From Bifidobacterium catenulatum PV20-2 (GTDB taxonomy: Bacteria > Actinomycetota > Actinomycetes > Actinomycetales > Bifidobacteriaceae), in NCBI RefSeq assembly GCF_000800455.1, contig NZ_CP007456.1:1364001-1428000 (forward strand): a DNA stretch of 64,000 bases, given 5' to 3'. This document shows positions 20,304 through 27,965 of the stretch, piece after piece. The translations under genes and the position numbers were made by a program. The number at the start of each line of letters is the position of its first letter. The stretch's first letter is position 1. The notes beneath the pieces were generated by a model. The model saw nothing but the letters and a program-made list of their open reading frames with translations, was not told the origin of the DNA and ran no database searches.

Positions 20304-21371
20304 TCACTCCCCCATCACAAACTGTTCGCTGAATCGCACGTCGCCTTCGACCAGGTCGTGCATGTCGTTGATGTCATGGCGCAGCAGCAGGGTACGCTCC
20401 ACGCCGACGCCGAAGGCGAAGCCAGTGTAGACCTCGGGATCGAGGCCTGCGGACTTCAGCACGTTCGGGTTGACCATGCCGCAGCCGCCCCATTCAAGCC
20501 AGCCTGCGCCACCCTTCTTATCGGGGAACCACAGGTCGAGTTCGGCGCTCGGCTCGGTGAACGGGAAATAGCTCGGGCGCAGACGGGTCTTGGCTTCCGG
20601 ACCGAACATGGCCACGGCAAGCTTATCGAGCACGCCCTTCAGATCGGCCATGGTCAGATGCTTGTCGACCGCAAGAGCCTCCACCTGGTGGAACACCGGC
20701 GTATGGGTGGCGTCGAGCTCATCGGTGCGGAACACACGGCCTGGGCATGCGATGTACAGCGGCACGCCACGGGTGAGCAGACCACGCACCTGATCGGAGG
20801 AGGTCTGGGTGCGCAGCACCATGTTGGATCCGACGAAGCCTGCGGCGTCCTTGGCCTGATTGCCCTTGACGTAGAAGGTATCCTGCATCTGACGTGCCGG
20901 ATGATCGGGGCCGAAGTTCAGCGCGTCGAAGTCGTACCATTCGGTTTCCACTTCAGGACCGTCGGAGATCTGCCAGCCCATGGAGATGAAGAAGTCTTCG
21001 ACATCCTCCATCAGCTTCGGCAACGGATGGCGCGCGCCAAGCGGCTTGCGATTGACCGGAAGGGTCATGTCCACGGTTTCGGCGGCAAGCGCACGGGCCT
21101 CTTCCTCGGCCTTGACCTGCTGTTCCTTGGTTCCATACGCACGACCGAAGTCGGCGCGCAGCTTGCCCATGATCTTGCCGGCGTCTTTCTTCTGGTCCTT
21201 CGGCAGCGCGCCGATGGCCTTGCTTGCCTGCGTCATCGCGGATTCCGCTCCGGCGTACTGCGTCTTGATGGCTTTTAATTCCTCCATGCTGGAGGCGTTT
21301 TCGATTTTCGCGATGCCCTCGGCAACCGCATCGGTTACCGCTTGGGCGTCGAATACCGCACCTTCTGCCAC
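20304..21371 (-). CDS. pheS: Phenylalanyl-tRNA synthetase alpha subunit
   Basis: The 355-residue catalytic subunit. The N-terminal coiled coil (residues about 10-100) contacts tRNA. The class II catalytic core contains motif 2 (around HTPVFHQVEALAVD) and motif 3 (GFAFGVGVERTLLLRH, about 316-331). The short 65-base gap to the next gene leaves no room for a T-box leader. It is the first gene of pheS-pheT, possibly continuing into the DUF4190 gene. Confidence 0.97.
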   Translation of the reverse strand: MAEGAVFDAQAVTDAVAEGIAKIENASSMEELKAIKTQYAGAESAMTQASKAIGALPKDQKKDAGKIMGKLRADFGRAYGTKEQQVKAEEEARALAAETVDMTLPVNRKPLGARHPLPKLMEDVEDFFISMGWQISDGPEVETEWYDFDALNFGPDHPARQMQDTFYVKGNQAKDAAGFVGSNMVLRTQTSSDQVRGLLTRGVPLYIACPGRVFRTDELDATHTPVFHQVEALAVDKHLTMADLKGVLDKLAVAMFGPEAKTRLRPSYFPFTEPSAELDLWFPDKKGGAGWLEWGGCGMVNPNVLKSAGLDPEVYTGFAFGVGVERTLLLRHDINDMHDLVEGDVRFSEQFVMGE

Positions 21372-21436
21372 GAGATACCTTTCTCATTTCCCGTTTGTTT
21401 TACGCGAAAAACGCGCAATTTCAACGTTTTCCGACT

Positions 21437-22309
21437 TTACATTCTTTCAACATGACTCGACATAGCCAAGCTCAGCAGCATTACCGCCGAACTGGTGCCG
21501 AGGTTCAAGGATTCCGCTTTGCCATAGAGCGGTATGGACACGATCCTATCGGTTCGTTCCAAAACTTCCCTGGTCAATCCGCGCGCCTCATTGCCGAACA
21601 ACACGGCTTTGGCTCCGGCAAGCGTTTCCGGCGCGGCGATTACATCCGTCAAGGATTCCGGCTGTCGGGAATCCGTACCGTATACATCGGCTGCATACAC
21701 TGCCAACTCGTGAGTATCGCACCATGCGAAGAAGTCGTCCGTTCCCATGGTCAGAATCGGAAGGTGGAACAGTGATCCCGCGGTGGAGCGGATCACTTTC
21801 GGATTGAACACGTCCACGCAGTCGTCTACCAATACCACAGTGGAGCAACCGGCTGCATCGGCGGAACGGATCACGGTTCCGGCGTTACCGGGATCTCGGA
21901 CCTGCCAAAACGCGGCGACCATCGCGTGTTCGTCAAAATCACTTGGAGCGGCGGATGCATCAAGGAAAGCTTGCATGTCCGCTACAGCAAGCACGCCTTG
22001 CGCATCGGCGCTCATACGGTGCATCACCGCATGAGTGACCTTGTGCACATACGCGCCGGCCTGCATGGCCTTGCCCGCCATCTGCGCGACGACAGGTGTC
22101 GCAAACGAGGCATCGGGCTGTGCCGACTCGACCTCAACGTAGAGATCCTCGACAATCCCCGGATGCCACGCCAGCAGCTCACGCACCGACTGCGGACCTT
22201 CTACCATGAAACGGCCGGACCGTTTCCGCCCTTTTCGATCGACGAGTTCGGACACACGGCGAACGCGCTCCGACTTGGGATTCGCAATGACTTCGGATTT
22301 TATAGGCAT
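21437..22309 (-). CDS. TrmH/SpoU-family RNA 2'-O-methyltransferase
   Basis: A 290-residue SPOUT-fold methyltransferase that uses S-adenosylmethionine to methylate a ribose in rRNA or tRNA. The N-terminal substrate-binding region (about 1-100) contains FMVEGPQSVRELL. The catalytic domain has motif 1 NAGTVIRSADAAG, motif 2 LFGNEARGL and motif 3 with the knot residues SLNLGTSSAV. The start at 22309 (MPIKSEV) is chosen because residues upstream look non-coding. It is adjacent to pheST, as is common in Gram-positive genomes. The exact target nucleotide is unknown. Confidence 0.9.
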   Translation of the reverse strand: MPIKSEVIANPKSERVRRVSELVDRKGRKRSGRFMVEGPQSVRELLAWHPGIVEDLYVEVESAQPDASFATPVVAQMAGKAMQAGAYVHKVTHAVMHRMSADAQGVLAVADMQAFLDASAAPSDFDEHAMVAAFWQVRDPGNAGTVIRSADAAGCSTVVLVDDCVDVFNPKVIRSTAGSLFHLPILTMGTDDFFAWCDTHELAVYAADVYGTDSRQPESLTDVIAAPETLAGAKAVLFGNEARGLTREVLERTDRIVSIPLYGKAESLNLGTSSAVMLLSLAMSSHVERM

Positions 22310-22366
22310 ACGCGTTAGCCTAACACCATTGCCGCAATGAATACCCCGTCCATGTCGCATTTTTAA

Positions 22367-22886
22367 TTCAGAAAACTTTCAGATTCATTCCAGCTTCAAT
22401 CGCAGCGGACCAGCCAGAGGGCGCAGTTCGGTCGCGATATACAGGGTCAGGCAAATGATTTCAACGACTCTGCCGGCTCGCAGGATTCCAATACCGATAA
22501 CAATTCCCCGGATTCGCAGCAGCCCGGCAACGCACAGGACGATGCCCCGCCCCAACCACAACAGGGCGGCAAACGTGTATTGCGGAACATCAACCATGAC
22601 TTCCATGCCGACAAGGTACATGCCATCACCGGACCTTCCGACGCTGGCAAAACCACTATGATCGCTGATTTCCAAGCTTACCAATCCCACGGAGGGAAAA
22701 GTATTGTGCAACGGCAGCGATCTGGCGCAGCAGGATCGCTACCTCTTCACCTTGCCCCGTATGCGACATGTCATGAATTTGGCAGGTCGAGTACGGTGCT
22801 TTTGCACATCCATGAAAGACATGCACAGCTTGCGAGTGTTTTTCGCCACTTTCGATTGGTTTGCGAGCATCAGTTCGTTACACTGA
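22367..22886 (+). pseudogene. Remnant of an ABC-transporter ATPase
   Basis: One frame is open from 22367 and encodes a Gln/Asn/Asp-rich leader followed by RVLRNINHDFHADKVHAITG and GPSDAGKTTM, the start of an ABC ATPase with Walker A (a canonical Gly replaced by Asp). Near 22665-22675 the homologous reading jumps to another frame that reads SKLTNPTEGKVLCNGSDL, the expected next stretch of such an ATPase. After about 22760 no ABC sequence remains: the Q-loop, signature and Walker B are missing. There is no convincing start codon. This is a decayed gene with a frameshift and a large 3' deletion, and no partner permease is present. Confidence 0.7.
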
Positions 22887-22953
22887 TTATCTGATTATTG
22901 TCTGATTGCGGTTGGGCGTGCGACATCATCCCATGAATGTTGGAGGTACAAGC

Positions 22954-23496
22954 ATGAACGTCACGGTGTATTTAGGAGCTCACGAAGGCAACAACCCCGT
23001 ATACAAGCAGGCCGTGGTGGAACTGGCCATATGGATTGCCGAGAACGGGCACCGTTTGGTGTATGGCGGTTCCGACGAGGGGCTGATGGCGGTCGTCGCC
23101 GACACGGTGCTTGAGCATGGCGGCGAGGTGACCGGCATCGAAGCGCAGATGTTCGTGGACAAGGGCGTCGCGCATAAGAATCTGACCCAGCTCGCCATCG
23201 TGCCGAACATCACCGAACGGCGCACGCGCATGATCGAGCTTGGCGACGCGTTCATCGCCTTCCCAGGCGGCACGGGAACGTTGGAGGAGATCAGCGAGGT
23301 CGTGTCGAAAGTCTGTCTTGACCAGTTGACGCAGCCTTGCATTTTCTATAATCTCAACGGTTTCTACGATGATATGAAGACGTTGCTGCAACGCATGATC
23401 GATGACGGTTTTTCCACACGGGAACGCCAGCATGGTATCTATTTCGCTTCGAATCTTGCCGAGATAGAGCATATTATCGCCATGCACAAGGCATAG
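22954..23496 (+). CDS. LOG-family (TIGR00730) Rossmann-fold protein
   Basis: A 180-residue member of the LOG/lysine-decarboxylase-like family; characterised members are nucleoside-monophosphate phosphoribohydrolases. Family motifs are YGGSDEGLMAVVAD (about 32-45) and the catalytic FPGGTGTLEEISEV (about 107-120, the PGGxGTxxE motif). The ATG at 22954 is supported by GGAGGT ten bases upstream. The gene looks intact, but its neighbours on both sides are decayed, and its last 34 codons are duplicated at 25081-25182. Confidence 0.88.
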   Translation: MNVTVYLGAHEGNNPVYKQAVVELAIWIAENGHRLVYGGSDEGLMAVVADTVLEHGGEVTGIEAQMFVDKGVAHKNLTQLAIVPNITERRTRMIELGDAFIAFPGGTGTLEEISEVVSKVCLDQLTQPCIFYNLNGFYDDMKTLLQRMIDDGFSTRERQHGIYFASNLAEIEHIIAMHKA

Positions 23497-23551
23497 GCGG
23501 CTCAGTCAGGTCGTTTTTATTCGACAGGTCTTTTTCAAAGAAAACGGGAAT
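23394..23551 (+). repeat. Direct repeat copy 1 (LOG 3' end and flank)
   Basis: This covers the last 34 codons of the LOG gene plus about 50 bases beyond. It matches 25081-25238 at an offset of 1687. The stretch 23420-23538 is identical in both copies, while the first 26 bases carry six substitutions. Confidence 0.9.
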
Positions 23552-23890
23552 GCCCAAACGACCCTCATAGTCGGCCGGAATATCCTCCAACCGGCCCACG
23601 CACAACGCATCCACCAGATCAAACCGCCGCAGACCCGCCACCGTGCCAGTCGGTTCCAGCCCGGGTTTCAAGACCGGTAGATTCGTATACCAGAGACAGT
23701 TGCCCAACCTGTCCCCACGTCCGTCATGCGTAAACAGCATCTCCCCCGTCGCATAACCGAACCGTATCCGCCCTGATACGAATAATGAGAGTACCGCATC
23801 CGTCTTCGCCGCATGCACAGCGCCTAATACGAGAAACCGTTTCGCATGAGCCGCCGCCCGTGTTTCGTCAACATCACCCTCTTGAGACCA
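23474..23890 (-). pseudogene. C-terminal remnant of an EcoRI-type adenine-specific DNA methyltransferase
   Basis: The minus-strand frame reads AKRFLVLGAV, RIRFGY, CLWYTNL and VGRLEDIPADYEGRLGIPVF, in that order. This follows the C-terminal half of EcoRI-family N6-adenine methyltransferases, in which K-K-F-L-(I)-(I)-G, W-(F/Y)-T-N-L and V-(D/E)-(D)-I-P-x-D-Y-x-G-x-(M/L)-G-(V/I)-P occur in the same order. The N-terminal half with the NPPY-type catalytic motif is absent. The last residues are encoded by the duplicated segment and overlap the LOG gene end. No restriction endonuclease gene was seen. This is a truncated, presumably inactive gene; the family call comes from remembered motifs. Confidence 0.65.
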
Positions 23891-23911
23891 AGTTCGAAAA
23901 TGGTCGGCACC

Positions 23912-24070
23912 ATGAACATCTCGTTTGTCCTGCTGTACATTTTCCTCGGCGGCGTGTTCCTATTCTCCGCCTATTCGCTCTGGAAGAAAGACAAAAATTA
24001 CTACATGAGAATAATCCCTACGATATACCTTGCAGTGCAAAGGCAAGGTATATTTGTGGGAAACGAGTAA
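23912..24070 (+). CDS. Small single-helix membrane ORF
   Basis: A 52-residue open frame whose N-terminus is one strong hydrophobic helix (ISFVLLYIFLGGVFLFSAYS), followed by the basic SLWKKDKNYYMR and a less ordered tail. The helix and positive-inside charge pattern look genuine, but there is no clear ribosome-binding site and it sits in a stretch of gene fragments. It may be the truncated start of a longer membrane protein. Not recognised. Confidence 0.35.
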   Translation: MNISFVLLYIFLGGVFLFSAYSLWKKDKNYYMRIIPTIYLAVQRQGIFVGNE

Positions 24071-24115
24071 TCACTATGCATGAACGGCGCATGTCGCCAA
24101 GGAGATGGTTTCGAC

Positions 24116-24709
24116 ATGGACAAGGATTTCCTTGCGATTTTTAATGCCATAAAGGCTGATGGGGCGAATGCAGACTACACCAAGCGCGGCATCGATCCGC
24201 TCTACTCCGTCGGGGCTGGCGCTCGCATCGTGATCATCGGGCAGGCACCAGGCTCGGTGGCGGAAGAGACGCGCATCCCCTGGAACGACAAGTCAGGAGA
24301 GCGTCTACGCGATTGGCTGGGTGTTTCTCGCGAGACGTTTTATAATCCTGAGCGGGTGGCGCTTCTCCCCATGGACTTTTATTTTCCGGGACATGGCAGG
24401 TCGGGCGATCTACCGCCGCGCAAGGGATTCGCCGAGCAGTGGCATCCTGCACTCTTGGCGCTCATGCCCAATGTTCGGCTCACTGTGCTTGTAGGCGCGT
24501 ATGCCGTCCGCAGGTACCTGCATCTCAAGAATTCGGACAGCATTACAACCGTGGTGCGCGATTATGACGCCTATCTCGGCCGGGGATTCTTCCCTTTGGT
24601 GCATCCGTCGCCGCGCAACCAGCTATGGATGAGCAGGAATCCTTGGTTCGAGGCCGAGACCTTGCCTGCACTCAAGGCACAGGTCAACGCGGCGCTTGAA
24701 CAGAGGTAA
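24116..24709 (+). CDS. Uracil-DNA glycosylase family protein
   Basis: A 197-residue protein of the UDG superfamily, which removes uracil or related bases from DNA. The conserved motif A is VIIGQAPGS at about residue 39. The aromatic/Asn segment IPWNDKSGERLRDWLG follows, and motif B is HPSPRNQLW at about residue 163. It resembles the short bacterial UDG-like proteins rather than classical Ung. The ATG at 24116 is 11 bases after GGAG. It is intact, but both neighbours are fragments. Confidence 0.85.
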   Translation: MDKDFLAIFNAIKADGANADYTKRGIDPLYSVGAGARIVIIGQAPGSVAEETRIPWNDKSGERLRDWLGVSRETFYNPERVALLPMDFYFPGHGRSGDLPPRKGFAEQWHPALLALMPNVRLTVLVGAYAVRRYLHLKNSDSITTVVRDYDAYLGRGFFPLVHPSPRNQLWMSRNPWFEAETLPALKAQVNAALEQR

Positions 24710-24749
24710 GTGGTTACGAAATCATCTGTGACGATAACTTCCAGCCATA

Positions 24750-24970
24750 CAAGGAGGTTCATTCATGCAGAGAAGGACGAGCCTCCCGTCTGCCGCGCGT
24801 GCTATTGGAAGGCGTGGCTCCGCGACCAGAACAGGATGCTCCTGGGGGCGCCGCTCGGGAGGAGAAGCAGATGCCGCGACGCCGAGGAGGCGAGAGCGTT
24901 CGCGAATGACTATGGCTATGACCTCGTCAGTCTTCTGGTGCCCGGCATGAACTGCGCCCCGATTGTTGGA
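24750..24970 (+). pseudogene. Unidentified frameshifted remnant
   Basis: AAGGAGG at 24750 stands properly before an ATG at 24765, but the frame from that ATG is low-quality Arg/Ser/Thr-rich sequence. A neighbouring frame reads protein-like: EPPVCRACYWKAWLRDQNRM, then EEARAFANDYGYDLVSLL, and ends in an abrupt junction near 24960. A two-base indel just after the start would join the two. The product is not recognised. The 25-kb side of the junction has no similarity I can name. Confidence 0.4.
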
Positions 24971-25080
24971 CGCTGTTTATTAGGATACAGGCTCAGACCA
25001 CGGTGGACGCTCTCCGGAATTCCTCCGGGGTGTGTCCACCGAGTCGTGTCTAGCGTCGCTTGGTGTTCCAGTGGATGATG

Positions 25081-25238
25081 CATGATCGACGATGGCTTCT
25101 CCACGGGGGAACGCCAGCATGGTATCTATTTCGCTTCGAATCTTGCCGAGATAGAGCATATTATCGCCATGCACAAGGCATAGGCGGCTCAGTCAGGTCG
25201 TTTTTATTCGACAGGTCTTTTTCAAGAAAACGAGAACG
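25081..25238 (+). repeat. Direct repeat copy 2 (orphan LOG 3' end)
   Basis: The second copy of the segment at 23394-23551 encodes the last 33 LOG residues from MIDDGF to the stop, with no gene body in front. Five of its six differences from copy 1 leave the protein unchanged and one gives Arg to Gly. The copy ends at the terminator of glnA. Confidence 0.9.
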
Positions 25239-25273
25239 CCCCGAACCATGACTGTCCATGGTTCGGGGCGTTC
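25234..25273 (-). terminator. Terminator of glnA
   Basis: A perfect 17-bp stem GAACGCCCCGAACCATG with a six-base loop, 36 bases beyond the glnA stop. On the minus strand it is followed by TCGTTTTC, a T-rich run. It is a strong rho-independent terminator. Confidence 0.88.
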
Positions 25274-25308
25274 CAACGTCACTTAGACTCAGCGCATCCG
25301 ATCAAAAA

Positions 25309-26745
25309 TCAGATGTGGAAGTACAGCTCATACTCCAGCGGAGTCGGAGCCAAGCGAGCCTGGTCGATTTCGCCACGCTTGATGCCAATCCAGGTTTCGA
25401 TCAGGTCGTCGGTGAAGACGTCGCCTGCAGTGAGGAAGTCGTGATCTTCCTCAAGGGCATCCATGGCCTCGGCCAGGGAGCTCGGAACCTGCTTGATGCC
25501 TGCGTGCTCTTCCGGCGGCAGCTCGTACAGATCCTTGTCGACCGGCTCCGGCGGTTCGATGTGGTTCAGGATGCCATCCAAGCCTGCCATCAGCTGTGCG
25601 GAGAAGGCGAGGAACGGGTTGCAGGACGGATCCGGAGCGCGGAACTCGATGCGCTTTGCAGCCGGGGAAGTGCCGGCCAGCGGAATACGGATAGCGGCGG
25701 AACGGTTGCGTGCGGAGTACACCAGATTGACCGGCGCTTCGAAGCCCGGAACCAGACGGTGATAGGAGTTCAGGGACGGGTTGGTGAAGGCAAGCACGGA
25801 GGAGGAGTGCTTGATCAGGCCGCCGATGTACCAGCGGGCGAGGTCGGACAGACCACCGTAGTTCTTCTCATCGTAGAACAGCGGCTTGCCGTCCTTCCAC
25901 AGGGACTGGTGGCAGTGCATGCCAGTACCGTTGTCGCCTGCGATCGGCTTCGGCATGAAGGTTGCAGCCTTACCTGCCAGAGCGGCGGTCTCGTGAACGA
26001 CGTACTTGTACTTCATCAAGTCATCGCCTGCGTGCTGCAGGGAGTTGAAGCGGTAGTTGATCTCCTGCTGGCCAGCGCCGGCGACCTCGTGATGGGAACG
26101 CTCGAGGATCAGGCCGACCTTCTGCAGATTGGCGACCATGTCATCGCGCAGATCCTGAGTGTGGTCGATCGGCGGGACCGGGAAGTAGCCGCGCTTGACG
26201 CGGTTCTTGAATGCGATGTTCGGAGTGCCGTCATCTTCGGTGTCGACGCCGGAGTTCCACGGAGCTTCGATGGAGTCAACCTCGTAGAAGGAGCGCTGCA
26301 TGCTGTTCTCGAAGCGCACCTTGTCGAAGATGAAGAACTCGGCTTCCGGAGCGAAGGAAGCGGTGTCGGCGATGCCGGTGGACTTCAGGTAGGCCTCGGC
26401 CTTGCCTGCAACCTGACGCGGATCGCGGGAGTACGGCTCGTCGGTCAGCGGGTCAACGATGGAGAAGGCCACGTCGAGGGTCTTGTGCTTACGGAACGGA
26501 TCGACGAATGCGGTGGAAACATCCGGCACCAACTTCATATCGGACTCGTTGATGGCCTGGAAGCCTTCCACGGAGGAACCATCGAACGGCATGCCATCGG
26601 TGAAGGCGTCCTTCAGGAATTCGCTTGCCGGCACGGTGAAGTGCTGCTGAACACCGATCAGATCAGTGAAGCGAACGGAGACATACTCGATGCCTTCCTT
26701 GTTGATAAGGGCCTCAGCATCAGCCTTGGTTTCAAGTGCAGTCAC
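25309..26745 (-). CDS. glnA: Glutamine synthetase type I
   Basis: This 478-residue enzyme makes glutamine from glutamate, ammonia and ATP and acts as a dodecamer. Motifs: DGSSVEGF (about residues 55-62), the ATP-binding [15 protein letters not shown] (about 262-276) and [19 protein letters not shown] near residue 400 carries the tyrosine that adenylyltransferase GlnE modifies in this subfamily, so post-translational control is likely. The start is GTG with AAAGGAGCGG ahead. A possible GlnR-type box lies about 75 bases upstream. Confidence 0.97.
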   Translation of the reverse strand: MTALETKADAEALINKEGIEYVSVRFTDLIGVQQHFTVPASEFLKDAFTDGMPFDGSSVEGFQAINESDMKLVPDVSTAFVDPFRKHKTLDVAFSIVDPLTDEPYSRDPRQVAGKAEAYLKSTGIADTASFAPEAEFFIFDKVRFENSMQRSFYEVDSIEAPWNSGVDTEDDGTPNIAFKNRVKRGYFPVPPIDHTQDLRDDMVANLQKVGLILERSHHEVAGAGQQEINYRFNSLQHAGDDLMKYKYVVHETAALAGKAATFMPKPIAGDNGTGMHCHQSLWKDGKPLFYDEKNYGGLSDLARWYIGGLIKHSSSVLAFTNPSLNSYHRLVPGFEAPVNLVYSARNRSAAIRIPLAGTSPAAKRIEFRAPDPSCNPFLAFSAQLMAGLDGILNHIEPPEPVDKDLYELPPEEHAGIKQVPSSLAEAMDALEEDHDFLTAGDVFTDDLIETWIGIKRGEIDQARLAPTPLEYELYFHI

Positions 26746-27010
26746 GGGACCGCTCCTTTCGAATAAGTAACTTACAGGCTCTTAGTCTAGGAACGTGCGT
26801 TTCGCTCACTCGCCACTTGGGTTACGAGAATGTTTCGTGATGACATATTCCAAGGATGATTTCGCGGAAAACTGGGGTTCAATTGTTACGAACGCTCATA
26901 TTCGCTTGCGCAAAACCGTTCAATTTGTGGACATTCGTGTCGTCGCACCGTCCGCAACGCCAGTTCTTTTCCAAGCAATACCCTTACGCAGGCTCATGAA
27001 ACGATGAGAT
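26746..27010. other. Upstream region of glnA without a gene
   Basis: About 265 bases between the glnA start and the terminator of the DUF4191 gene. A 70-codon open frame at 26795-27007 has no ribosome-binding site, no family features and an ending unlike neighbouring genes, so I treat the stretch as regulatory DNA. The only notable site is at 26821-26836. Confidence 0.6.
26821..26836 (-). promoter_or_regulatory. Possible GlnR-type box
   Basis: Read on the glnA strand, the site is GAAACATTCTCGTAAC, that is GAAAC-n6-GTAAC. This fits the AC-n9-AC core described for actinobacterial GlnR operators. It is 76-91 bases before the glnA start. Short motifs of this kind occur by chance, and no glnR gene is in the window. 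Confidence 0.35.
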
Positions 27011-27045
27011 AAAAAAGAACCTCGATTGCATATCAATCGAGGTTC
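27011..27045 (-). terminator. Terminator of the DUF4191 gene
   Basis: A perfect 12-bp stem GAACCTCGATTG with a five-base loop, followed on the minus strand by six T residues. It lies 34 bases after the stop codon. Confidence 0.88.
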
Positions 27046-27078
27046 CTGCACGTTATACCGAATTGTCAATCCCAAGCA

Positions 27079-27861
27079 TCAGCGGCCGCGCATGGCACGA
27101 CGGCTGACACGCTGCGGATGCATCGGGTCGACACCCTTCGGAATGCCCATACCATTCTTCATCTGCAGAGTGCGCAGACGCTCGTTGAGAACGCTCAACT
27201 CAGTTTTGGTGAGTATGAAACGGCTCTTCGGATGGATGGCGGCCACCAGCTTGTTCTTGTGGTGGGTCGGCAGGTAGCTCTTGCAGTTGAGCACGGTCTT
27301 ACGCAGGTTCTTCAGGCTCGTCTGGTTCTTACCCTGACCGACGTAGATGCGGTAGACGGGAATATCGGATCCGGCGGTCACGCCCTTGATGTTCTGTTCC
27401 TGACGATCCATGGCACGCTTGACACGGCCGTATTCGCCTTCGCCCAACAGATAAATACCGTTGTAGCCGGTACCGCGCCAGATGGCGTCCTTGGTCTTCG
27501 GATCAACCCACACCGGTTCCTGCGGGAAGTTGAAGCCAGCCTTGTTGATGTTGCCGAGCACGCTGATGGCGGCACCCTGACGACCTTCAAGCTTGGCGTA
27601 TCCAACCTTGTCGGCACGGTTGGTGAGCATCATGGTGGCGAACAGCAGACCAAGCATGACGGCCAGGATCATAGATGTGATCCATCCGATCACCGACCAC
27701 TTGAATACGATGCCAAGTACCACGAACACGATGATCGGTGCCATGAACACGGCTCCGCACAGCCACGGAAGAGTCTTGTCTTCGGCATGGGTGTACTTGA
27801 AGATCTGAATGATCTGTTTGATGGTGCTCTGCTTCTTCTTTGGCTCTTCTTTGTCTGCCAT
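27079..27861 (-). CDS. DUF4191 family membrane protein
   Basis: A 260-residue actinobacterial protein. After a lysine-rich start it has two membrane helices (about 33-57 and 62-84), then a cytosolic domain with the family's YNGIYLLGEG, VPVYRI-like and SKLPTHHKNK-like stretches and a basic C-terminus. The start at 27861 has AGGAAGTCG directly upstream. The family is confined to actinobacteria and its function is not established. Confidence 0.85.
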   Translation of the reverse strand: MADKEEPKKKQSTIKQIIQIFKYTHAEDKTLPWLCGAVFMAPIIVFVVLGIVFKWSVIGWITSMILAVMLGLLFATMMLTNRADKVGYAKLEGRQGAAISVLGNINKAGFNFPQEPVWVDPKTKDAIWRGTGYNGIYLLGEGEYGRVKRAMDRQEQNIKGVTAGSDIPVYRIYVGQGKNQTSLKNLRKTVLNCKSYLPTHHKNKLVAAIHPKSRFILTKTELSVLNERLRTLQMKNGMGIPKGVDPMHPQRVSRRAMRGR

Positions 27862-27965
27862 CGACTTCCTCACTTAGCTATGCGGTTACTCACACTGGAA
27901 CGGTAGTTTATCAGGAACCATGCCATATCGCATGATTTCCGCTGTTTCCCCTTTATTGACGAGAA

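Noticed and set aside
21372..21436. T-box or tRNA-like leader before pheS
   Set aside because: Only 65 bases separate pheS from the next gene, too short for a T-box, and no conserved T-box sequence is present.
24960..25080. Insertion-sequence end between the unknown remnant and the LOG copy
   Set aside because: The abrupt junction and GC-rich stretch suggested an insertion sequence, but I found no inverted repeats, target-site duplication or transposase motif.
25258..26766. A 502-codon open frame opposite glnA
   Set aside because: glnA is unmistakable on the other strand; the plus frame starts inside the terminator.
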